A DNA stretch of 64,000 nt from Avedoeria sp964651245 (lineage in GTDB: Bacteria > Chloroflexota > Anaerolineae > Epilineales > Epilineaceae), in the NCBI GenBank assembly GCA_964651245.1, contig CAZYVI010000017.1:1-64000 (forward strand), given 5' to 3'. Under the pieces are notes generated by a model that did no database searches, had not been told where the DNA came from, and saw only the letters and a program-made list of their open reading frames with translations. Below, piece after piece: positions 56,614-64,000 of the stretch. Position numbers and translations under genes: made by a program. Every line of letters starts with the position of its first letter. Position 1 is the stretch's first letter.

Positions 56614-56755
56614 GGCCGGTTCCCCGGTCAGGGAAGGCTTGCCTGTGGCAGCCGGCCGGGAAGCGCCCACCGCGGGAGGTCCGCCGGGGGCACGATGGTC
56701 GTCGGCGCCCATCCCAATGATCAGGCGGGCCGGCGGGTTGCGAAGGATTCCAGGC
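56614..56755 (+). other. Structured 5' leader of the S1-domain gene
   Basis: The leader begins with a possible three-way junction: GGCCGG (56614-56619) can pair with CCGGCC (56652-56657), enclosing TTCCC/GGGAA (56620-56624 with 56631-56635) and a small hairpin around AGGCTTGCCT. Downstream comes more GC-rich sequence, then a Shine-Dalgarno GAAGGA before ATG 56756. I could not match it to a known riboswitch or to SRP RNA. A cis-regulatory RNA is possible. Confidence 0.35.
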
Positions 56756-57802
56756 ATGAACACCGAGCACGAGACCCCCGCGGCTGAGGCCGATCCGTCG
56801 ATCGCGGCGCCCGAGGCGCCCGCCGTCGAGGCGAGTGCGGCCGAGGCGCCCGCGGCGGACGACGCGCCCACCGCCGCCATCGAGGCCCCATCCGCCGACG
56901 CACCGCCGGTCGAGGCCGACGCCGCGGCGGTCGAAGCCGCCGACGTGGCCGACGCCGCACCGGCCGCCGACAGCCCCCGCGCCGCCAAGGGCGCCTCGCG
57001 CGGCCGGCCGCGCCGCGCGCTGGGCGAGCTCGTCGTCGGCGAGAAGCTTCAGGGCAAGGTCGTCGGGCTGTCGAAGTTCGGGGCGTTCGTCGACATCGGC
57101 GCCACGACGGACGGGCTCGTCCACCTTACCGAGCTGCCGGGCAAGCGCGTCCGCAGCGCCGAGGAGGCGGTCCAGTCGGGCCAGTCCGTCGAGGTGTTCG
57201 TCAAGGAGGTCGACCTCGAGAAGGGGCGGATCTCGCTGTCGATGCGCGCGCCGGTGGCGCGGCCGATGGGCGGGCTGTCGGTCGGCGACGTGGTGACCGG
57301 CCAGGTGACGTCGATCACGAAGTACGGCGCGTTCGTCGACATCGGCTCCGACACCGAGGGCCTGGTCCACATCAGCGAGATGTCGAGCGGCTTCGTGAGC
57401 CGGCCCGAGGACGTCGTCCAGTCGGGCGCCGAGGTCGAGGTCCGGATCAAGGAGATCGACGCGGGCCGCAAGCGCATCAGCCTGTCGATGGTCGGCCTGG
57501 CCAGCGACGCCGCCGCCGGCGCCGAGGCCGAGCGCGGCGACGACGCGCCCGGCGGCCGCGAGCGCGGCCGCGGCCGTGGCCGCGAGCGCGAGGAAGAGGT
57601 CGAGGTGCCCGAGGAGCCGGCCGTGCGGATGCCCACCGTCGTCGAGTTGGCGCTGCGGCGGGCGATGGGCGAGGACGTCGAGGACGACCTCGGCGAGCGC
57701 GGCAAGGGCCGCGGCGACCGCGGCAAGAAGGCCCCGGCGCGCGAAATGACCGACGTCTACGCCAAGATGCTCGCCGAGTACCGCGACAGCAAGGGCAGCT
57801 GA
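56756..57802 (+). CDS. Double S1-domain RNA-binding protein
   Basis: A 348-residue protein. The first 85 residues are an acidic Ala/Pro/Glu/Asp-rich disordered tail. Then two S1 domains (OB folds): residues 92-163 (VGEKLQGKVVGLSKFGAFVDIG, LVHLTEL) and 175-246 (VGDVVTGQVTSITKYGAFVDIG, GLVHISEMS), both with the F-GAF-V-D-G RNA-binding pattern. The C-terminal 100 residues alternate Arg/Gly-rich basic (GRERGRGRGRERE) and acidic stretches. It resembles ribosomal-S1-like or general stress RNA-binding proteins and may aid translation initiation. Its structured leader and good promoter suggest tight control. A strong stem-loop follows the stop. Confidence 0.88.
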   Translation: MNTEHETPAAEADPSIAAPEAPAVEASAAEAPAADDAPTAAIEAPSADAPPVEADAAAVEAADVADAAPAADSPRAAKGASRGRPRRALGELVVGEKLQGKVVGLSKFGAFVDIGATTDGLVHLTELPGKRVRSAEEAVQSGQSVEVFVKEVDLEKGRISLSMRAPVARPMGGLSVGDVVTGQVTSITKYGAFVDIGSDTEGLVHISEMSSGFVSRPEDVVQSGAEVEVRIKEIDAGRKRISLSMVGLASDAAAGAEAERGDDAPGGRERGRGRGREREEEVEVPEEPAVRMPTVVELALRRAMGEDVEDDLGERGKGRGDRGKKAPAREMTDVYAKMLAEYRDSKGS

Positions 57803-58105
57803 GGCAGCCCGGTCCGCCAGGGCGGCGCGGGCGGACGGAGCGTTCGCTGCCGGCGCTGCCCCGAGCCGCAGTCCACCAACCACATCGCGCCTCGACGACG
57901 CCGGCCCTCGCGCCGGCGTCGTTTGCGTGGCGCTGCCGAGCGACCGGCCACCGGGCTCGGCCCGCCGCCGACGGCGCGCCGGGACTGCGGATCGCCGTCG
58001 ATGTCGCCGTGTCGTCGCCGATCGTGTCTATTGCCTTACGACGTCGCAGACCAGCGCCCAGGACGACCGTCCGACGGGCGCGCATCCTGGACCGGGAGGC
58101 ATGAC
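57803..58105. other. Intergenic gap with one terminator
   Basis: A 303-base gap between two plus-strand genes. Besides the terminator-like hairpin at 57895-57924 I see no gene, RNA or repeat. The last 15 bases hold the Shine-Dalgarno GGGAGG (58094-58099) of the next gene; no convincing promoter is seen. Confidence 0.6.
57895..57924 (+). terminator. Terminator after the S1-domain gene
   Basis: A perfect 11-bp stem ACGACGCCGGC (57895-57905) and GCCGGCGTCGT (57912-57922) with a six-base loop, followed by TT, 92 bases after the stop. The short T tract fits a weak intrinsic terminator. Confidence 0.65.
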
Positions 58106-61100
58106 ATGGCACCATCGACGGCCCGCGCTTCGACCGATCGGAACCGCCCGCGCCCTGCAGCGATGCGCCGCCTCGCCCGCCGCGCCCATGTCGCGGCGGC
58201 CGTCGCCCTCGCGGCCGCCGCCGTGCACGGCGGCGGCGCCGCGGCCCAGGCGCAGACCCCGACGCCCCTCGCGCCGGCGCCGGGCACGACGGCCCTGACA
58301 TACCGGCTGGGCGGCGATTGGTACGAGGTGCCCTACAGCGGCACGCGGGCCGTCGTGCGGCGGCCCGTCGACCTGTCGTCGGCGCCCGCCGGCACGCTGT
58401 TCGTGCTCGACCAGGCGGCGGAAGTTGCAGTCTCCGCCGGGCCGGGGACCCCTGTCGCCGGCATGCCGAGGACCCAGCAGCGGCCGGCGGTCCAGGTCAT
58501 CGACCCCGACGGAACGCTGCTGCGGATCCACGAGACCACAACCTGGCTGACGACCGCCGATCGGCTCGACGCCGACTGGAGCGGCGGCGTCGCGGTGCTC
58601 GGCTGGCGCTCCCACCCGATGGGCGCGAGGTACCGCGTCGTCCACCTGGCGGCCGACGGCCGGCTGCTCGGGTCGTTCGATCCGACCGACGTCGGGGCGT
58701 CCGACCTGGCCGTGCTGCCCGACGGCCGGATCGCGGTCGCCGAGCGCGGCGTCGTGTCGGTCACCGACCTATCCAGCGGTGTCGTCGAACGCGTCGTGCT
58801 CGACGCGCTCGGCCTCGACGGCGCCGGCCCGCAGCACACGTACTCGCCGTATCGCCTCGATGCGTCCGCCGACGGCCGGCTGTCGGTGCTGGCCGTCGGC
58901 TCGCGCCCCTGCGACGGCCCGTCGCCGACGCCGGGCCCGTCGCCGACACCGTGGCCGACCCGCACGCCCCGCCCCTCGCTGGGCGGCGCGGCGGGTGCGC
59001 CGGTCGCGGCGGTCGGCGCGCCGGGCGCACCGCTGCAGAGCCATACCTCGTGCTTGACGTACGCGGCCTTCACGCTCGATCGGTCGCTTGGACTCGAGGC
59101 GAAGTGGACGCTCAGCTCGCATGTCGAGGATTTGGCGGTCCGCGACGGCACCGTCTTCATCAGCCACCGGCGATGGATCCGCGACCAAGTCTTCATCCGC
59201 CCGCTCGACGGCCTCGGCCCGTCGATGCGGCTCGTGACGGCCGACGTCCTGCCCGGGAGCGCGCCGCGCGAGTCCCGTGTCGACCCCAACCTGTCGCTCG
59301 ACGTCGCCCCCGACGGCGCGGTCTGGGCCGTGTGGCCGGCGACCGATCCCTTCACCGCCGGCCCGGTGCGCATCGGTGTCCCCGGCCAGCCGTCGCGGCC
59401 GCCGCTTGCCCCGGCCTTCCATGCCGGGCCCGAGATCGAGGGTCCGGTGCGGCCGCGGGCGATCGCGGCGGCGGCCGGCGGGCTGTTCGTGCTCGACGGG
59501 GCGACGATGCCGGGCGTTGGCGGCCCCGGTGGGGCGGCGGTGGTCGTCGACGAGCGACGCACCGAGAACGCCGTCCAGACCTGGACGTTCGACGGCCGGC
59601 TCGTCGGGCACTGGGTCCACGACGCCAACCCGATGTGGAAGCTGCCGGATCTCAGCCCCTATGGCGCGCCCGAGGACGTCGCCGCCGTCGGCGACCGCCT
59701 CTACACCGCCACGCCCGGCGGCGTCTGGCTGCGCACCGGGCCGGGCGAGCCGCTGTGGTTCGCCGGCGCGCCCGGCGTGCGGATCGCCGCCGTCGACGCC
59801 GACGACACGGCCGTCGCGGCGCTCGACATCGCCGGGTCGACCGTGCGGGTCTGGACGCCGGACGGCCGGGCGCGGGCGTCGTGGCCACTCGCCGTCGACG
59901 GCCGCGCCGTGGCGGCGTCCGACGTCGCGGTCGCGGTGGAGCGCGTGTTCGTGGCCGACACCGGCGGCAACCGCATCCTCGTCCGGTCGCTCGACGGCGC
60001 CGACCTCGGCGCCTGGCGCACCCACGACGGGCCGCAGCGCATCGACGCCACGCCGGACGGCGACGTCGTCGTCCTCGGCCGCGGCGGCTGGGGCCTGCGC
60101 TACACCGACGACGGCGCGCTGCGGGCGTCGTGGCGCCTGCCGGGGGCGCTGGGCGCCAAGCGCGCCGACGGCACCGACATCACGGCCGGCCCGGACGGAC
60201 GCGTCTACGTCACCCACAGCCGCATCGCCGTCGGACCGGCCGCCAACCGGTCGCGCGACGTCGTCGAGGCGGCCGGGATCTGGGCGTTCGACCTCGTCGA
60301 GTCGCCGGACGACGCGCGGCCGGTGCCGCCCGACGTCGACGCCTGTCCGGTCGACATCGACAAGACGGCCGCGCCGGCCAGCGTCACTCTCGGCGATGCC
60401 GTGGCGGTCACGCTCACGGTGCACGGCGCCTGCCCGCGGCGGCCGCTGCCGCAGCAGATCATGCTCGTCGTCGACACCTCGTGGTCGATGAACGATGGCT
60501 ACGAGCAGGCCAGCCAGCCGCCCGGCGCGCTCGAGCGGGCGCGGCAGATCGTGCTGCCGCTGCTGGCCGCGCTCGACCCGGCCGTCGTCGACGTCGGGCT
60601 GGTGACGTTCGGCGACGGCGCGGCGCTCCAGACCGTCCTGTCCGACGACCTGGCCGACATCCGCGGCCGGCTCATCCGCGCCCAGGCCGACGGCGATACC
60701 CGGATGGGCGCCGGCGTGGCGCTGGCTCACGGCGAGCTGAACGGGCCGCGCCGCGACCCCGCCGCCCGGCGGACGATCCTCGTCGTCAGCGACGGCGTGT
60801 TCAACGACGATCCGGCGCCGGCCGTGGCCGCCGCCCGCGCCGACGGGATCGACGTCCAGGGCCTCATCGTGACGACGCCCGAGTTCACGCGCGCCGTCCG
60901 GATGGCGCTCCAGGCGCTGCTGGGCGACGGCAAGCTCCACCTCGACCCGTCGGCCGAGCGCGCCAAGGCGATCATCGACGCCGTCGGCGCCTGGCGCGAC
61001 GAGCCGGGCCTGTTCGAGAGCCTGATCGTGCGCGACGTGGTGCCGGCCAACATGCGCTACGTCGTCGGCTCGGCGGTGCCGGCGGCGGCGTGGGACGCCT

Positions 61101-61903
61101 CGACGCGGACCCTCACCTGGACGCTCGGCCCGCAGCCGGCCGGCCTGCCGGTGACGCTGCGCTACGCCGTCGTGCCGCTCGAGGTCGGCGTCTGGCCGAC
61201 GAACGTCGAGGCCGACGTGACCTGGACCGACGTCCGCAGCGCGTCCGGCGCGCGCCGCTTCCCGGTGCCGATCGTCGAGGTCACCGATCGCCAGCCGCAC
61301 CGCGTCTTCCTCCCGATCGCGCAGCGCACGGTCTGCACCGCATGGCGACGGCCGATCGACCTCGTCCTGGTCCACGACGTCTCGAGCTCGATGGGCGCGC
61401 CGGCCGCCGATGGCGTCCGGACCAAGCTCCAGGTGGCCTCGGAGGCCGCGCTCGTCTTCGTCGAGCGCCTCGACGAGTCGCGCGACCGGCTGGCGGTGGT
61501 GACGTTCGACGCCGAGGCGCGCGTCGCCGCGCCGCTGTCGCACGACCGCCGGCCGGCCGTGGCGGCCCTGGCGGCGCTGACGCCCGGCCGCGGCACCCGC
61601 ATCGACCGCGGCCTGCGCGCCGCCATCGACGCCGTCGCCGTCCAGATGCGCGGCCTGGCGCTGCCCGTGTTCGTCGTCCTCTCCGACGGCCTCCAGAACG
61701 GCCCGCGCGACCCCGTCGACGCGCTGCTGCCCGAGCTGCACGCCCTCGGCGCCCGCATCGTCGTCGTGGGCTACGGCGCCGGCGCCGACGAGGCGCTGCT
61801 GCGCGCGATCGCCGGCCCGGACGGCGACTACCGCTACGCGCCGGCCGTCGAGGACCTGCGGGCGGTGTACGAGGCGGTGGGCCGGACGCTGGTCTGTCCG
61901 TAG
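58106..61903 (+). CDS. Secreted double-VWA protein with internal LPIAQR motif
   Basis: A 1265-residue exported protein. ATG 58106 has GGGAGG six bases upstream; a signal peptide (RAHVAAAVALAAAAVHGG) follows. Residues of about 50-720 form beta-propeller-like repeats with many DGRLxV/LPDGRIAVAE units. A first von Willebrand factor A domain has the MIDAS motif DTSWS at 790-794 and a downstream TRMGAGVALAHGEL. A DUF11-like/beta-sandwich segment leads to VFLPIAQR (LPIAQR at 1069-1074), the tail seen at the C-terminus of other secreted proteins. After it a second VWA domain starts, with DVSSS at 1091-1095 and GTRIDRGL. The protein ends plainly. A surface binding role with metal-dependent ligand contact is likely. 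Confidence 0.85.
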   Translation: MAPSTARASTDRNRPRPAAMRRLARRAHVAAAVALAAAAVHGGGAAAQAQTPTPLAPAPGTTALTYRLGGDWYEVPYSGTRAVVRRPVDLSSAPAGTLFVLDQAAEVAVSAGPGTPVAGMPRTQQRPAVQVIDPDGTLLRIHETTTWLTTADRLDADWSGGVAVLGWRSHPMGARYRVVHLAADGRLLGSFDPTDVGASDLAVLPDGRIAVAERGVVSVTDLSSGVVERVVLDALGLDGAGPQHTYSPYRLDASADGRLSVLAVGSRPCDGPSPTPGPSPTPWPTRTPRPSLGGAAGAPVAAVGAPGAPLQSHTSCLTYAAFTLDRSLGLEAKWTLSSHVEDLAVRDGTVFISHRRWIRDQVFIRPLDGLGPSMRLVTADVLPGSAPRESRVDPNLSLDVAPDGAVWAVWPATDPFTAGPVRIGVPGQPSRPPLAPAFHAGPEIEGPVRPRAIAAAAGGLFVLDGATMPGVGGPGGAAVVVDERRTENAVQTWTFDGRLVGHWVHDANPMWKLPDLSPYGAPEDVAAVGDRLYTATPGGVWLRTGPGEPLWFAGAPGVRIAAVDADDTAVAALDIAGSTVRVWTPDGRARASWPLAVDGRAVAASDVAVAVERVFVADTGGNRILVRSLDGADLGAWRTHDGPQRIDATPDGDVVVLGRGGWGLRYTDDGALRASWRLPGALGAKRADGTDITAGPDGRVYVTHSRIAVGPAANRSRDVVEAAGIWAFDLVESPDDARPVPPDVDACPVDIDKTAAPASVTLGDAVAVTLTVHGACPRRPLPQQIMLVVDTSWSMNDGYEQASQPPGALERARQIVLPLLAALDPAVVDVGLVTFGDGAALQTVLSDDLADIRGRLIRAQADGDTRMGAGVALAHGELNGPRRDPAARRTILVVSDGVFNDDPAPAVAAARADGIDVQGLIVTTPEFTRAVRMALQALLGDGKLHLDPSAERAKAIIDAVGAWRDEPGLFESLIVRDVVPANMRYVVGSAVPAAAWDASTRTLTWTLGPQPAGLPVTLRYAVVPLEVGVWPTNVEADVTWTDVRSASGARRFPVPIVEVTDRQPHRVFLPIAQRTVCTAWRRPIDLVLVHDVSSSMGAPAADGVRTKLQVASEAALVFVERLDESRDRLAVVTFDAEARVAAPLSHDRRPAVAALAALTPGRGTRIDRGLRAAIDAVAVQMRGLALPVFVVLSDGLQNGPRDPVDALLPELHALGARIVVVGYGAGADEALLRAIAGPDGDYRYAPAVEDLRAVYEAVGRTLVCP

Positions 61904-61912
61904 CCGCTACCT

Positions 61913-61941
61913 GTCGCGGCGGCACCCGGCGCCGCCGCGAC
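61913..61941 (+). terminator. Perfect hairpin after the double-VWA gene
   Basis: An 11-bp stem GTCGCGGCGGC (61913-61923) and GCCGCCGCGAC (61931-61941) with a seven-base loop, nine bases after the stop. Followed by GGGCC and no T tract. Confidence 0.5.
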
Positions 61942-61946
61942 GGGCC

Positions 61947-61976
61947 TTGCCAAGCGGCCGCCCGCGGCGCTACCCT
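61947..61976 (+). promoter_or_regulatory. Promoter of the UPF0182 gene
   Basis: TTGCCA (61947-61952), 18-base spacer, TACCCT (61971-61976). The leader to ATG 62058 would be about 75 bases. The pair begins six bases after the preceding hairpin. Confidence 0.5.
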
Positions 61977-62057
61977 CGGGGGGTGGCGTGCGCGGCGGCC
62001 GGGCGCGCGCGCCGGGCGGTCCGCCGGACCGTGCCGCGCGCGGCCGTGGCAGGCGTG

Positions 62058-64000
62058 ATGTCGCAGTCCCCGATCGACTTCGAGGAGCTCTTCCGCCAGC
62101 TGGGCGGCGCCGGCCGGACGCGGCGCCGCGGGCCGAGCGGCCCGTCGACGCCCGCCGACCGGCCCCCGGTGCCGCGGCGCATGCCGTGGCGGCCGTTCGC
62201 CCTCGCGCTGCTGGTGCTGGCCATCGTCGCCCTGGTCGGCGGCGGGGCCACGTTCGTCACCGACGCCTGGTGGTACGCCTCGCTCGGCCAGGCCGCCGTC
62301 TTCCGGACGCGGATCGTCGCGCCGCTGGCGCTGTTCGCGGGGGTGGCGGCGGTCGGGTTCGCCTGGCTGGCCGGCCAGCTGTGGTGGGCGGCGCGCGGCG
62401 TGACGGCCGAGGCGCGCTTCCGCGGCCAATCCGGCCTCGGCGGGGCGCGCCGGCCGCTCGTCTGGACGCTGACGGCAGTGGCGGCCGTGCTGGCGGTGAC
62501 GATCGCGTCCGGGGTGGCGGGCCTTTGGCCGGCGGTCCTGGCCTGGCTGCACCGCCAGCCGTTCGGCACCGCCGAGCCGCTCTTCGGGCGCGATGCATCG
62601 TTCTACGTCTTCACGCTGCCGTTGCTGCGGGCGGCGCAGGCCGTGGCGTGGACCTGGCTGGTGGCGGCCGCCGGCGGCTGCGCGCTGGTGTACGCCGTAG
62701 GCGGCGCGCTCGACCTGCGGCGCGGCCGGTTCAGCGTCGGCCGCCGGGCGCGGGCGCACCTCTCGGCGCTGGCGGCGCTGGGGGCGCTGCTGTGGGCCGG
62801 CGGCGCCTGGCTGGCGCAGTTCCAGCTGCTGTTCGCCGACCGGGCCGGCGACGCATTCTACGGCCCCGGCTACACCGATGCCACGGTCCGGCTGTTCGGC
62901 CATCGCGCCCTGATCGTCGTCGGCCTGGCGGTGGCCGTCGGCTTCGCCGCCAGCATCGCCGCCAACCGGCTGATCTGGCCGCTGGGCCTGATCGCCGGCG
63001 CGCTGGCGCTGAACGCGCTCTTGGTGTCGCTGGCGCCGATGGTCGTCCAGCAGTACCGGGTGGCGCCCAACGAGCTCGACCTCGAACGCCCTTACATCCA
63101 GCACAACATCGACCTGACCCGCACCGCCTGGGGCATCGACGCCGTCGACGAGCGCCCGTTCGCGCCCGCGCCGCGGGTCGACCGCGCCGTGCTCGACGCC
63201 GAGGCCGAGGCGCTGACCTCGGTGCGGCTCTGGGACTGGCGCGTCATGCACCCGACGATCGTGCAGCTCCAGGCGCTGCGCAAGTACTACGACTTCCTCG
63301 ACGTCGACGTCGACCGTTACGCCCTGCCCGACGGGACGCGCCAGACGCTCATCGCCGCCCGCGAGCTCATCGCCGCCGACCTGCCCAACCGGACCTGGGT
63401 CAACACCCACCTCAAGTACACCCACGGCTACGGCGCCGTCCTCAACCCGGTCGACGAGATCGGCCCGCAGGGCCGGCCGGTGCTCTGGCTGCGCGACATC
63501 CCGGTCAGCCGCCGCGACCCGTTCCCGCTCGAGGTGACCGAGCCGCGGCTCTACTTCGGCGAGGCCCGCGGCGCCGACTACGTGTTGGTGGGGACGCGCG
63601 GCGGCGAGTTCGACGCCCGCGCGCCCGAGAGCGAGGTGCGCGTGACGCGCTACGACGGCGCCGACGGCGTCTCGGTCGGCAACCGCTGGCGCCGGCTGCT
63701 GTTCGCGGTCCGCTTCGGCGACGCGGCGCTGCTGCTATCGCCCGAGATCACCGCCGAAAGCCGCGTCCTGCTGCGGCGCACGGTTCTCGAGCGGGTCCAG
63801 GCGCTGGCCCCGTTCCTCGGCTTCGACGCCGACCCCTACCTGGTCGTCAACGACGACGGTCGCCTGGTCTGGCTGCTCGACGCCTACACCGTCACCGACC
63901 ACTACCCCTACAGCCGCCCGGTGCGCACGAACCTGTCGCCCAGCGGCAGCGCCAACTATGTCCGCAACAGCGTCAAGGTGGCGGTCGACGCCTTCGACGG
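62058..64000 (+). CDS. UPF0182 (COG1615) membrane protein, 3' end cut
   Basis: An open frame from ATG 62058 to the window edge without stop, 647 codons seen of a family of usually 900-1000 residues. After a soluble N-terminus of about 48 residues there are seven transmembrane segments (FALALLVLAIVALVGGG and on), followed by the large extracellular domain typical of UPF0182: QYRVAPNELDLERPYIQHNI, LTRTAWGIDAVDE, LWDWRVMHPTIVQLQALRKYYDF, WVNTHLKYTHGYGAV and HYPYSRPVRTNLSPSG. The function is unknown; the family is common in Actinobacteria, Cyanobacteria and Chloroflexi. GTG 62055 is adjacent and in frame, but ATG is preferred. Shine-Dalgarno is weak (AGGCG). Confidence 0.93.
   Translation, partial: MSQSPIDFEELFRQLGGAGRTRRRGPSGPSTPADRPPVPRRMPWRPFALALLVLAIVALVGGGATFVTDAWWYASLGQAAVFRTRIVAPLALFAGVAAVGFAWLAGQLWWAARGVTAEARFRGQSGLGGARRPLVWTLTAVAAVLAVTIASGVAGLWPAVLAWLHRQPFGTAEPLFGRDASFYVFTLPLLRAAQAVAWTWLVAAAGGCALVYAVGGALDLRRGRFSVGRRARAHLSALAALGALLWAGGAWLAQFQLLFADRAGDAFYGPGYTDATVRLFGHRALIVVGLAVAVGFAASIAANRLIWPLGLIAGALALNALLVSLAPMVVQQYRVAPNELDLERPYIQHNIDLTRTAWGIDAVDERPFAPAPRVDRAVLDAEAEALTSVRLWDWRVMHPTIVQLQALRKYYDFLDVDVDRYALPDGTRQTLIAARELIAADLPNRTWVNTHLKYTHGYGAVLNPVDEIGPQGRPVLWLRDIPVSRRDPFPLEVTEPRLYFGEARGADYVLVGTRGGEFDARAPESEVRVTRYDGADGVSVGNRWRRLLFAVRFGDAALLLSPEITAESRVLLRRTVLERVQALAPFLGFDADPYLVVNDDGRLVWLLDAYTVTDHYPYSRPVRTNLSPSGSANYVRNSVKVAVDAFD

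Noticed and set aside
56614..56660. Known RNA such as SRP RNA or cobalamin riboswitch in the S1-domain leader
   Set aside because: Some short matches (GGTCAGG, GCAGCC, GGGAA) occur, but the apical GGAA loop of SRP RNA and the conserved cobalamin core are missing.

Overview
The window is a very GC-rich bacterial chromosome segment with strongly G/C-biased third codon positions. I read it as Chloroflexota (Chloroflexi), probably an Anaerolineae-like lineage. The basis is the gene mix (UPF0182, DUF4126, NHL, FG-GAP and beta-helix secreted proteins, a cyclase-NACHT-FGE protein) and secreted proteins that end in a short hydrophobic-L-P-x-x-R tail, which I remember from that phylum. This is inference; no rRNA marker is present. 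I see no tRNA, rRNA, CRISPR array, transposase or integrase.

Layout. 1-393: composite 18/17-bp tandem repeat that runs in from the left. 503-3185: three-gene ABC-2 exporter. 3254-5875: secreted Ig-like protein. 6026-9462: small conserved protein, FmdB zinc ribbon, and an exopolysaccharide pair (glycosylphosphotransferase plus GT4). 9605-13174: overlapping operon of VapBC-type toxin-antitoxin, acyl-CoA synthetase and methyltransferase. 13229-15112: M23-like lipoprotein and a membrane protein. 15149-19471: two further GT4 enzymes, glycerate 2-kinase and a small helical protein. 19576-25025: operon of secreted beta-helix protein, signal-peptidase-like pseudoenzyme, MgtE and a CorA-like remnant. 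25256-27231: LPKTG surface protein, CAP-domain protein and a membrane protein. 27323-29814: FG-GAP protein and a dienelactone-hydrolase-like pseudoenzyme. 29913-33666: MBL-fold hydrolase, CPA2 antiporter and an APH(6)-like kinase. 33800-37159: NHL/PA14 secreted protein. 37405-41451: ValRS, cyclophilin lipoprotein and a small anchored protein. 41639-47384: surface-polysaccharide operon (ligase-TPR, WecA/MraY-like transferase, nucleotide-sugar dehydrogenase). 47521-53463: beta-helix secreted protein and the cyclase-NACHT-FGE protein. 53479-57802: DUF4126, PcrA/UvrD helicase and an S1-domain protein. 58106-64000: double-VWA secreted protein and a UPF0182 membrane protein cut by the window edge.

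How the genes work together. Two themes dominate. The first is envelope and surface construction: polysaccharide polymerisation and ligation, three or more GT4 enzymes, LPKTG and CAP proteins, and six large secreted proteins, five of which end in the LP-type tail while the sixth carries it internally before an added VWA domain. The second is enzyme folds that have lost catalytic residues: a signal peptidase I fold without the Ser/Lys dyad, a dienelactone hydrolase fold without nucleophile and His, and a CorA-like protein without the GMN pore. Both of the first two pseudoenzymes lie in overlapping operons with an LP-tail protein.

The most system-like gene is the 1111-residue protein at 50128-53463. 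It joins an apparently active class III nucleotide cyclase to a NACHT STAND NTPase and a C-terminal FGE-sulfatase/C-type-lectin-fold domain. This layout suits a ligand-triggered second-messenger switch, possibly an immune sensor. No downstream cNMP effector is visible next to it.
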